A DNA stretch of 17,786 nucleotides from Bacteroidetes bacterium UBA6183 (GTDB taxonomy: Bacteria > Bacteroidota > Bacteroidia > UKL13-3), in the NCBI GenBank assembly GCA_002422865.1, contig DITN01000024.1, forward strand, positions 64,173 through 81,958, read 5' to 3'. The notes under the pieces were generated by a model. That model made no database searches. It was not told the DNA's origin and saw only the letters and a list, made by a program, of their open reading frames with translations. Numbering within the stretch: the first letter of the stretch is position 1; each line of letters starts with the position of its first letter. This document shows, in pieces, positions 6,188-12,723 of this stretch. The position numbers and the translations under genes are program-made.

Positions 6188-6829
6188 ATGCAACAAGTTG
6201 ATAGTACAGCCGCGAAGATAGCGGAATATTTATTAGAAATTAACGCGGTTAAATTAAGTCCTGATGCCCCATTTACTTGGACCAGCGGATGGAAATCGCC
6301 CATATACAGTGATAACCGTTTATCGTTATCACACCCACATGTTCGCAATTTTATCAAAACATCGTTAGGCGAATTGGTAAAAAACGAGTTTCCGGAAGCA
6401 CAAGCCATTATAGGTGTAGCCACAGCAGGGATTGCCCCGGGCGCATTGGTGGCTGATGAAATTAATTTACCTTTTGGTTATGTGCGCTCTGAGGCTAAAA
6501 AGCATGGCATGGGCAAACAAGTAGAAGGCGATATTAAACCCGGACAAAAAGTGGTGGTGGTGGAAGACTTGGTATCAACCGGAAAAAGCAGTTTACAAGC
6601 CGTGCAATCATTACGTGAATATGGTTGCGAGGTTTTGGGTATGGTATCTATTTTTACTTATGGTTTTGATGCGGCTAAATTAGCTTTTGATGAGGCACAA
6701 TGCCCTTATTTCTCATTAAGTAATTACAATGTTTTGGTTGATGTTGCTGCAGGTAAAAACATCATTCAACCCGACCAAATGAGCGTTTTGGCTGAATGGA
6801 GAAAAAGCCCTGACACATGGGGTCGTTAA
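6188..6829 (+). CDS. pyrE: Orotate phosphoribosyltransferase
   Basis: PyrE, 213 residues, converts orotate and PRPP to orotidine 5'-phosphate in UMP synthesis. The PRPP-binding segment VVVVEDLVSTGKSS lies at residues 122-135. The flexible catalytic loop lies near residues 98-114, with a Lys-Lys-His-Gly core (YVRSEAKKHGMGK). The early TWTSGWKSPIY stretch is typical of the Bacteroidetes form. The length fits the family. I chose the ATG at 6188, which gives the usual N-terminus before the AAKIAEYLL helix. An upstream ATG at 6164 would add eight residues and lie within the Nudix gene and upstream of the TACATTTG box. It heads the run of plus-strand genes with plsC and gatC. Confidence 0.95.
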   Translation: MQQVDSTAAKIAEYLLEINAVKLSPDAPFTWTSGWKSPIYSDNRLSLSHPHVRNFIKTSLGELVKNEFPEAQAIIGVATAGIAPGALVADEINLPFGYVRSEAKKHGMGKQVEGDIKPGQKVVVVEDLVSTGKSSLQAVQSLREYGCEVLGMVSIFTYGFDAAKLAFDEAQCPYFSLSNYNVLVDVAAGKNIIQPDQMSVLAEWRKSPDTWGR

Positions 6830-6878
6830 CATAGGCTTGTTGATTTAATGCATTTACCTTACTAACCAAACACACAAT

Positions 6879-7631
6879 TTGAGACCAATAATTGAAGCCA
6901 TAAAATTTGTTTTAGCCATTTATTTTGCGATAATGACGGCCATCGGGTTTATTGTTTTGTACCCTGGTTTTGCCATTACATTAAGCAATCCAAAATGGTA
7001 CAAATACGGTCATAAACTACGCAAAGTATGGGGGCGCTGGTTGTTTTTTTGCGGGGCCATTTTTGTTAAACAAATTGAAGAAAAACGTTTTAAACACAAA
7101 GGTAAAGCATACGTAATTGCACCCAATCACACCAGTAAACTTGATATTGTTACCTTAACCGTAAAGTTAAAAATCAACTTTAACTTTATGGCTAAAATTG
7201 AGTTGGCCCATGTACCTGTTTTTGGTATTTTTTTCAGAACCATAGATATTGCCGTTGATCGTAAAAACCCACGTCATGCCGCCAAAGCATACCAACGTGC
7301 GGTAGATCAACTAAAACATGAAAAGCGCAGCATTGTGGTTTTTCCGGAAGGAACCATACCGGGTCATACACCTAAATTAGGCAGGTTTAAAGAAGGAGCA
7401 TTTAAGTTGGCGGTAGAAACACAAACACCTATTTTGCCGGTAACCATTATTAACAATTGGAAAATATTACCCGATAATGGAAAATTTAGATTTAGACCGG
7501 GAAGGGTAATACAATATGTGCATCAACCCATAAGCACAGAAGGATTAACACTAGAAGATATACCTGCACTTAAACAACAAGTGCACGATTTAATAGCAAA
7601 TAAATTAGCAGAGTATGGACATAAACAATGA
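6879..7631 (+). CDS. plsC: 1-acyl-sn-glycerol-3-phosphate acyltransferase
   Basis: A 250-residue PlsC-family protein that adds the second acyl chain to lysophosphatidic acid, giving phosphatidic acid in phospholipid synthesis. The catalytic motif NH84-TSKL-D89 (HX4D) is present, and FPEGT (155-159) marks the glycerophosphate-binding site. A hydrophobic N-terminal helix (residues about 6-35) anchors it in the inner membrane. The start is TTG at 6879. The first in-frame ATG, at residue 19, would remove half of this helix, so TTG is preferred. It follows pyrE after 49 bases and overlaps gatC by 17 bases. A different acyl-acceptor specificity cannot be excluded. Confidence 0.9.
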   Translation: MRPIIEAIKFVLAIYFAIMTAIGFIVLYPGFAITLSNPKWYKYGHKLRKVWGRWLFFCGAIFVKQIEEKRFKHKGKAYVIAPNHTSKLDIVTLTVKLKINFNFMAKIELAHVPVFGIFFRTIDIAVDRKNPRHAAKAYQRAVDQLKHEKRSIVVFPEGTIPGHTPKLGRFKEGAFKLAVETQTPILPVTIINNWKILPDNGKFRFRPGRVIQYVHQPISTEGLTLEDIPALKQQVHDLIANKLAEYGHKQ

Positions 7632-7905
7632 AATGATTGATAAGCTGGCAGACCTTGCTAAGTTAGAATTTACTGCCGAAGAAAAAGAAAAACTAAAAGG
7701 TGATTTAAGTAGAATTACCGGATTTTTCGAAAAGCTAAATGAGCTGAACACCGACCATGTTGAGCCATTAATTTTTATGACGGATGAAGTAAATGTGTTG
7801 CGTGCTGATGAAGTTCATCACCCCATTACCAAGGAAGAAGCATTAAAAAATGCACCTGCAAAAGACAGTGACTACTTCCGTGTTCCTAAGTTTATAGAAA
7901 AATAG
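7615..7905 (+). CDS. gatC: Asp/Glu-tRNA amidotransferase subunit C
   Basis: GatC, 96 residues, is the small subunit of the GatCAB complex that converts Glu-tRNA(Gln) to Gln-tRNA(Gln), or Asp-tRNA(Asn) to Asn-tRNA(Asn). The usual features are present: an N-terminal helix with LAKLEF and EEKEKL, the central GFFEKLNEL helix, the VEPL turn, then DEVNVLRADEV and the NAPAKDSDYFRVPK tail. The ATG at 7615 overlaps the plsC stop in another frame and matches the normal GatC N-terminus. gatA and gatB are not in the window, so the complex is encoded from dispersed genes, as is common. Confidence 0.93.
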   Translation: MDINNEMIDKLADLAKLEFTAEEKEKLKGDLSRITGFFEKLNELNTDHVEPLIFMTDEVNVLRADEVHHPITKEEALKNAPAKDSDYFRVPKFIEK

Positions 7906-7933
7906 CATTTACAAGGTAAGTTTAAACACTTGC

Positions 7934-7941
7934 TACATTTT
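7934..7941 (+). promoter_or_regulatory. Possible -7 box before the choice-of-anchor-L gene
   Basis: TACATTTT differs by one base from TAnnTTTG and lies 5 bases before the GTG start at 7947. That is the same close arrangement as in pyrE. A TTTA lies 22 bases upstream. If used, the mRNA would be nearly leaderless. Confidence 0.3.
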
Positions 7942-7946
7942 TAACC

Positions 7947-9086
7947 GTGCAAAAAACACCACTATTAATATGGTTTGTCTTGTTTGCTTTAACTGTGTCG
8001 GCACAGATTAAGGTAAATGAGGTGGGCGATGTTAAAAAGGTACAATCGTTGGTTAAAAATTATTTTTTGGGTGATGGCATACAACTTACTAAAGTAAACT
8101 ACAAAGGCCACCCTGAGGCCATAGGTTCTTTTACCGATGTTAACCGCATCACCGGATTTGGAAAAGGTTTGGTGCTTAGCACCGGCCGTGTTGAATTGAT
8201 TGCAGGAAACAACTCAAGGCCCAACGCTGGCGCCAATTTTGCCGATCATTTCTTTTTTGATGAAGACTTGTTAACCAAAGCCCCCCAGTGTGATGGAGCA
8301 GTTTTGGAAATTGAATTTATACCTGATAGCGATAGCTTGTGTTTTGCTTTTGTTTTTGGTAGCGAAGAATATCCCGAGTTTGTTGACAAAGAATTTAACG
8401 ACATGTTTCAATTGTTGTTAGAACCTTTATTTGTTAAATCAAAGCCTAAAAATTTAGCGGTATTGCCCAACAAAAAAATGATTACCATAAACAATGTTAA
8501 TCACCTAAAACTTCCCGAATTATACATTGACAATACCTCACCTTCCGGCCCCTATTACAATTTACTGGAGTTTGATGGCTTTCTAAAACCCATGTATGCC
8601 GGTGTTCGCGTGGCCAAAGGCAAACCTTATCGTTTAAAAATTATGGTTGTCGATTTAGAGGATTGCGAATACGATAGTGGTGTATTGCTTGAAGCATACT
8701 CGTTACGCAGCCTATCAACCAAACCTAAAAAGTACGAAGCGATTACACGCAGTTATACGTTTAACTTTGAAAGTAGTTCATATGCGTTGAACCAAAAGGA
8801 ATTGTTAAAAACCAAAAAACTTTGCGACAGTTTAAGTCGTTTTGCATTTGATAGCATTGTTGTAATTGGTCATACCGACAATTCGGGTAATGCTGACAGC
8901 AATCAGTTACTTTCGCATAATAGAGCAATATATTTGACCCAATTATTTGAACAAGCAGATTTAAGATGCGCCAAATACATTGCCATTGGTAAAGGCAGTT
9001 CGGCACCCATAACCAATAATCAAACCAATAAAAACAAAGCAATTAACCGCAGGGTTGAAATTGTATTTTACCGTAAAGCAAAATAA
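7947..9086 (+). CDS. Exported choice-of-anchor-L domain protein with OmpA-like C-terminus
   Basis: A 379-residue protein with three parts. The first is a Sec signal peptide (about residues 1-20, ending SAQ). The second, from about residue 30 to 240, is a choice-of-anchor-L type domain, with the KGLVLSTG, ADHFFFDEDLL, FVFGSEEYPEFV and LPELYIDNTS signatures. The third, from about residue 260 to 375, is an OmpA-like peptidoglycan-binding domain, with GHTDNSGNADSN, LSHNRAIYL and NRRVEIVFY. The OmpA part should tether the protein to the cell wall from the periplasm or outer membrane. Choice-of-anchor-L domains are usual in large Bacteroidetes surface and adhesin-like proteins, so the function is probably cell-envelope related but unknown. 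The GTG at 7947 is chosen because it gives an intact signal peptide. Confidence 0.85.
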   Translation: MQKTPLLIWFVLFALTVSAQIKVNEVGDVKKVQSLVKNYFLGDGIQLTKVNYKGHPEAIGSFTDVNRITGFGKGLVLSTGRVELIAGNNSRPNAGANFADHFFFDEDLLTKAPQCDGAVLEIEFIPDSDSLCFAFVFGSEEYPEFVDKEFNDMFQLLLEPLFVKSKPKNLAVLPNKKMITINNVNHLKLPELYIDNTSPSGPYYNLLEFDGFLKPMYAGVRVAKGKPYRLKIMVVDLEDCEYDSGVLLEAYSLRSLSTKPKKYEAITRSYTFNFESSSYALNQKELLKTKKLCDSLSRFAFDSIVVIGHTDNSGNADSNQLLSHNRAIYLTQLFEQADLRCAKYIAIGKGSSAPITNNQTNKNKAINRRVEIVFYRKAK

Positions 9087-9090
9087 CAAC

Positions 9091-9816
9091 ATGCAACGAT
9101 ATGGCTTGATTGGATTTCCGTTAAAAAACAGTTTCTCAGCAAATTATTTTAACCAAAAATTTGCCGAGCAGGGACATGATGCCGTTTATCAAAACTTTGC
9201 TATGGAGGGTATTGAAGCGTTTCCTGATTTAATAACTAACTACCCAGATTTAAACGGCTTAAATGTTACCATTCCCTACAAGCAACTTGTTATTCCCTTC
9301 CTTAATCACCTGGATGTGGTTGCACAAAAAGTAGGTGCTGTTAATACCATAAAATTTACCCAAAACGAACTTATTGGCTACAATACCGATGTATTTGGTT
9401 TCGAAAAAAGCATTTTGCCACTATTAAAACCTTGGCATCAAAGTGCGTTTGTATTAGGTTCAGGCGGGGCATCAAAGGCGGTACTTTACGTTTTAAATAA
9501 ATTAGGCATTAAGTATACACAAGTAAGTCGTAACCCGGAGGCTGGTTTACTTTATGAAGAGTTGGATAAGTCGTTCATGCGTTCGCATCAAATTATTATA
9601 AACTGTACGCCATTAGGTATGTTTCCGGCTGTTGAAGATTGTCCACCTATACCTTACCACTACATCACCAACCTACATCTAGTATACGATTTAATTTATT
9701 TACCGGCCGAGACACTGTTTTTAAAACAAGCACGAGAAAATGGGGCCATTACCAAAAATGGTTTACAAATGTTAGAACTGCAAGCCGAAAAAGCCTGGCA
9801 GATTTGGAATGAGTAA
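9091..9816 (+). CDS. aroE: Shikimate dehydrogenase
   Basis: AroE, 241 residues, reduces 3-dehydroshikimate to shikimate with NADPH in aromatic amino acid synthesis. The shikimate-binding FPLKNSFS (Ser pair), the NVTIPYK segment with the catalytic Lys, GYNTD (catalytic Asp) and the NADP-binding GSGGASKAV loop are all present, followed by INCTPLGM and GLQMLELQA. It is somewhat shorter than the E. coli enzyme but complete. The ATG at 9091 lies 4 bases after the stop of the OmpA-like gene, so co-transcription is likely. The upstream in-frame start at 9055 is less likely, because it would overlap that gene. Confidence 0.94.
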   Translation: MQRYGLIGFPLKNSFSANYFNQKFAEQGHDAVYQNFAMEGIEAFPDLITNYPDLNGLNVTIPYKQLVIPFLNHLDVVAQKVGAVNTIKFTQNELIGYNTDVFGFEKSILPLLKPWHQSAFVLGSGGASKAVLYVLNKLGIKYTQVSRNPEAGLLYEELDKSFMRSHQIIINCTPLGMFPAVEDCPPIPYHYITNLHLVYDLIYLPAETLFLKQARENGAITKNGLQMLELQAEKAWQIWNE

Positions 9817-9872
9817 ATACCAAGTTTTACAATTCAACTTAACACAGATAATCAAACCATTACAACTGCCAA

Positions 9873-9929
9873 ATGCTGATTGTGGCCTTTTTGTTAATAT
9901 CTATTGGTGGTGTAGGTGTGTGTTTTTAA
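9873..9929 (+). CDS. Possible 18-residue hydrophobic mini-ORF
   Basis: ATG to TAA encodes MLIVAFLLISIGGVGVCF, almost purely hydrophobic, like a single membrane-spanning peptide. It lies in the 137-base spacer between aroE and the WD40 gene and ends 24 bases before the WD40 ATG. The rest of the spacer shows no strong terminator. This may be chance, so treat it as a candidate small membrane peptide or leader only. Confidence 0.2.
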   Translation: MLIVAFLLISIGGVGVCF

Positions 9930-9953
9930 TGTTAAAAGCTAAAATTTGACGGT

Positions 9954-11039
9954 ATGAAGCGCTTTTTATTTAGTATTTTAACAACCATAACCTTACCCCT
10001 GTTTGCACAATCACCAACCGAACCCATTGCGGTATTGGGAGGTCACGCTAACGATGTGGATGCGGTATCACTTTCTAATCAGGGATACATTGCAACAGGT
10101 TCGTTTGATCATAAAATAAACATTTACAAATCAGACAGCCCATTTACATTTTTTAAAACTTTAAGTGGCCATATGGGTCCAGTTAACGTGGTATCATTTA
10201 ACAACAACGGCAAATTGTTGGCAAGTGGCAGCGAAGACAGGGTAATTGTATTATGGGATTCGCTTTGGCGCCAAAGCAGAAGATTTGAAGCTCATAAAGA
10301 TAAAATTAACTGCCTTACTTTTGACCCGCGCGGCCGTTATTTATACTCGGGTTCTGATGATAAAACACTTATTGTTTGGGACATACTAACCGGTAAACAA
10401 ATAAAAACAATTATGCATGGTCAGCCCATCAATGCCATAGCCCCAACCAACGATATTAAGTTTGTATATGTTGCAGGTGCCGAACCCAAAATTAAGTTAT
10501 ACCACATGCTGTCAAACAAAGTGATAAAAACACTTGACGGACATACAGATGTGGTGAACGATATAGCCATTACGCGTGATGGTAAATTTATGGTAAGTGG
10601 ATCTAACGATAAAACAGCTAGGGTTTGGGATTTAACAACAGGTAAACAAGTACGCATTTTACCTGTTGATTGCTGGAAAGTAACCACAGTAAGTATTAGT
10701 GACGATAACCAATATGCAACAACTGGATGTAACGATGGAAGCATTAAAGTATGGGAGTTGGCCACAGGTAAGCTGATTAACAGCATTGATTTTAGCGGAA
10801 GCATTGCTAGAAATGTGATGTTTGGAAAAACTAACCAACATATTTTAGGCGCTTTTATGTTGCGCAATAGTGCTGAGTATGGATTACGTGTATACCAAAG
10901 TAAAATTTCATTGACTGCGGTCAATGTTTCTTTAAAAAACAATACAAATCCTGCAGACAGTGCAAAAAAAGAACCCATTAAAGGTCCAAAAACACCAGCA
11001 ACCCCTCCAAACAAAATCCCAACTCAACAAAAAAAATAG
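9954..11039 (+). CDS. Exported seven-bladed WD40 beta-propeller protein
   Basis: A 361-residue protein with a Sec signal peptide (about residues 1-19, ending LFAQS) and seven WD40-type repeats of about 40 residues. Good GH...WD pairs occur in the early and middle blades (SGHMGPV to LWDS, EAHKDKI to VWDI, DGHTDVV to VWDL) and weaker forms in the last two blades. The repeats should close into one propeller, which usually works as a protein-binding platform. The C-terminal tail, about residues 328-361, is rich in Pro, Lys, Thr and Gln and looks disordered. No enzyme motif or anchor is seen, so it is probably periplasmic. It has its own spacer on both sides and no clear functional partner. Role unknown. 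Confidence 0.87.
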   Translation: MKRFLFSILTTITLPLFAQSPTEPIAVLGGHANDVDAVSLSNQGYIATGSFDHKINIYKSDSPFTFFKTLSGHMGPVNVVSFNNNGKLLASGSEDRVIVLWDSLWRQSRRFEAHKDKINCLTFDPRGRYLYSGSDDKTLIVWDILTGKQIKTIMHGQPINAIAPTNDIKFVYVAGAEPKIKLYHMLSNKVIKTLDGHTDVVNDIAITRDGKFMVSGSNDKTARVWDLTTGKQVRILPVDCWKVTTVSISDDNQYATTGCNDGSIKVWELATGKLINSIDFSGSIARNVMFGKTNQHILGAFMLRNSAEYGLRVYQSKISLTAVNVSLKNNTNPADSAKKEPIKGPKTPATPPNKIPTQQKK

Positions 11040-11052
11040 TTGCAAATATTTT

Positions 11053-11113
11053 AATCACAACTAGTTACGACAGGAGTTTGGAACGCTTCTAAAATTCTTA
11101 AAAATTTGTGATT
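11053..11113. repeat. Inverted repeat AATCACAA / TTGTGATT before coxB
   Basis: AATCACAA (11053-11060) and TTGTGATT (11106-11113) are perfect 8-base inverted copies separated by 45 bases, in the 157-base spacer between the WD40 gene and coxB. It could be two half-sites of a regulator of the oxidase operon, or chance in AT-rich DNA. It does not look like a terminator. Confidence 0.3.
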
Positions 11114-11141
11114 TATGTTAGTGACACATTTAAAAATACTA

Positions 11142-11149
11142 TACATTCG
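11142..11149 (+). promoter_or_regulatory. Putative -7 box of the cytochrome oxidase operon
   Basis: TACATTCG fits TAnnTTCG, the variant also seen before the riboswitch. A weak -33 candidate, TTAG, lies 20 bases upstream (11118-11121). Transcription would start near 11155, giving a leader of about 42 bases to the ATG at 11197. Confidence 0.45.
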
Positions 11150-11196
11150 CAATCTGAAAAAAATTGACAAAAATTTTATTTTCTAATACACGCAAA

Positions 11197-12681
11197 ATGA
11201 AAATTGTTACTTCTGTTTTAAAATCGCTTGTACTTGTAACAGCACTTTTCAGCTTCTCTTTAACAGCTGCATTTGCTCAAAGTGCGGAAGAGGGTGAAAA
11301 ACTTTACAACGCAAACTGTACATCATGCCACGCCATTAATGAAAAGGTTGTTGGTCCTGCCCTAAAAAATGTTCACACCAAACGCAAAGAAGCTTGGTTA
11401 ATTAAATGGATTAAAAACTCGCAAGCACTTGTAAAGAGTGGTGATGCCGAGGCTGTAGCCGTTTACAAAGAAAACAACGAGTCGGTAATGACTTCGTTTG
11501 AAAACTTAAGTGACAACGAAATCAAATCAATTATCGCTTACATCAAGAAAGAAAGTGAAGCTCCTGCGCAAGCTGCTGTTGTCCCAACCGGAACATCATC
11601 AACAGACGCTTCAGCAACCGCAAACCCAACATCTGAAGTGAGCGATACGCTGAAAACAAGCATTAACTGGTTAATCATCATTATTTTGGTGTTATTGGTA
11701 ATGGTTATAGTGTTGGTTTTAGACATCTTAGGTAAAGTTGGCGAAATACAAGGCAAAAAAGTAATCAATTGGAACGGAATCAACGCCAAGTTAATGTTAG
11801 CTTTTGGTGCTATTGGTATTGTTGCTTCTGCTTGGGAAATATGGGAACATGGTAAACTAACCGTTTTCAATCAAACTCCTGCGTCAACACACGGTGCCGA
11901 ATACGATAACATGTTTATGATCACCTTAATTATTACAGGTATTGTGTTCTTTATTACACAAGGCTTGTTATTTTGGTATGCATACAAATACAAACACAGT
12001 TCAAAACGCAGAGCGTTGTTTTATCCTGATAACCATAAAATAGAATTAATATGGACAGTTATTCCTGCTATAGTTTTAACTATATTGGTAGTAAGAGGGT
12101 TGAAAACTTGGACGGATATGACAGGAGAGAAAGACCCTAGTTCACGTGTTATTGAAGTATACGGTTTCCAGTTTGCATGGAATGCACGTTACGCTGGTGA
12201 AGATAATCTATTGGGTAAACACGATTTCCGTCAAATAGGTGTAATTAACGCTTTAGGTGTTGATACCAATGATGTGAAAGCCCAAGATGATATTATTACA
12301 AACGAATTACATTTAGCAGTAGGCGAGCCGGTAATGTTAAAATTCCGTGCTAAAGATGTTATTCACTCTGCCTATCTACCGCACTTCCGTGTACAAATGA
12401 ATGTGGTTCCGGGTTTACCAACCCAATTTGGTTTCACACCATCGTTAACAACAGCAGAAATGCGCCAACAATTAAACGACCCTAAATTTGATTACGCTAT
12501 TTTATGTAACAAAATTTGTGGTAGCGCACATTACCGAATGAAAATGAAGGTTGTGGTTCATACCAAAGAAGAATTCAAAAAATGGTTAGCTCAACAACCT
12601 AGATTGGTTAATAAAAGTACACCTGCTGCTCAAGCAACAGCACAAGTTGAAACATCAACTGAAACAAAAGCGGCTAATTAA
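11197..12681 (+). CDS. coxB: Cytochrome c oxidase subunit II with N-terminal cytochrome c domain
   Basis: A 494-residue fusion protein. A signal peptide (about 1-28) is followed by a class I cytochrome c domain with C41-TSC-H45 and a likely Met98 ligand, then a Ser/Thr/Pro/Ala linker. Two added membrane helices (about 154-176 and 196-215) come before the usual subunit II hairpin (about 239-264 and 282-307). The C-terminal cupredoxin domain has the CuA ligands His390 and C437-x3-C441-x3-H445-x2-M448. CuA accepts electrons from the fused heme and passes them to CoxA. The ATG at 11197 is chosen; the TTG 11 codons earlier would spoil the signal peptide. Unlike the caa3 oxidases of Thermus and Bacillus, the heme domain is at the N-terminus. 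Co-transcribed with coxA after 42 bases. Confidence 0.95.
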   Translation: MKIVTSVLKSLVLVTALFSFSLTAAFAQSAEEGEKLYNANCTSCHAINEKVVGPALKNVHTKRKEAWLIKWIKNSQALVKSGDAEAVAVYKENNESVMTSFENLSDNEIKSIIAYIKKESEAPAQAAVVPTGTSSTDASATANPTSEVSDTLKTSINWLIIIILVLLVMVIVLVLDILGKVGEIQGKKVINWNGINAKLMLAFGAIGIVASAWEIWEHGKLTVFNQTPASTHGAEYDNMFMITLIITGIVFFITQGLLFWYAYKYKHSSKRRALFYPDNHKIELIWTVIPAIVLTILVVRGLKTWTDMTGEKDPSSRVIEVYGFQFAWNARYAGEDNLLGKHDFRQIGVINALGVDTNDVKAQDDIITNELHLAVGEPVMLKFRAKDVIHSAYLPHFRVQMNVVPGLPTQFGFTPSLTTAEMRQQLNDPKFDYAILCNKICGSAHYRMKMKVVVHTKEEFKKWLAQQPRLVNKSTPAAQATAQVETSTETKAAN

Positions 12682-12723
12682 TTCTTTATTATTAATAACA
12701 ATAATTACGACTAACAAAAGTAT

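Noticed and set aside
6181..6423. 81-residue N-terminal extension of the Nudix hydrolase
   Set aside because: It is antisense to pyrE and rich in Cys and Ser with no domain; the MYKIF start gives a normal N-terminus.
9868..9892. GCCA...TGGC with a T-run as terminator after aroE
   Set aside because: The stem has only 4 bp with an 11-base loop, so it is too weak to call.
10421..11014. Long antisense frame (197 residues) opposite the WD40 gene
   Set aside because: It lies opposite a well-supported gene and has no known domain; the open frame is a by-product of its codon use.
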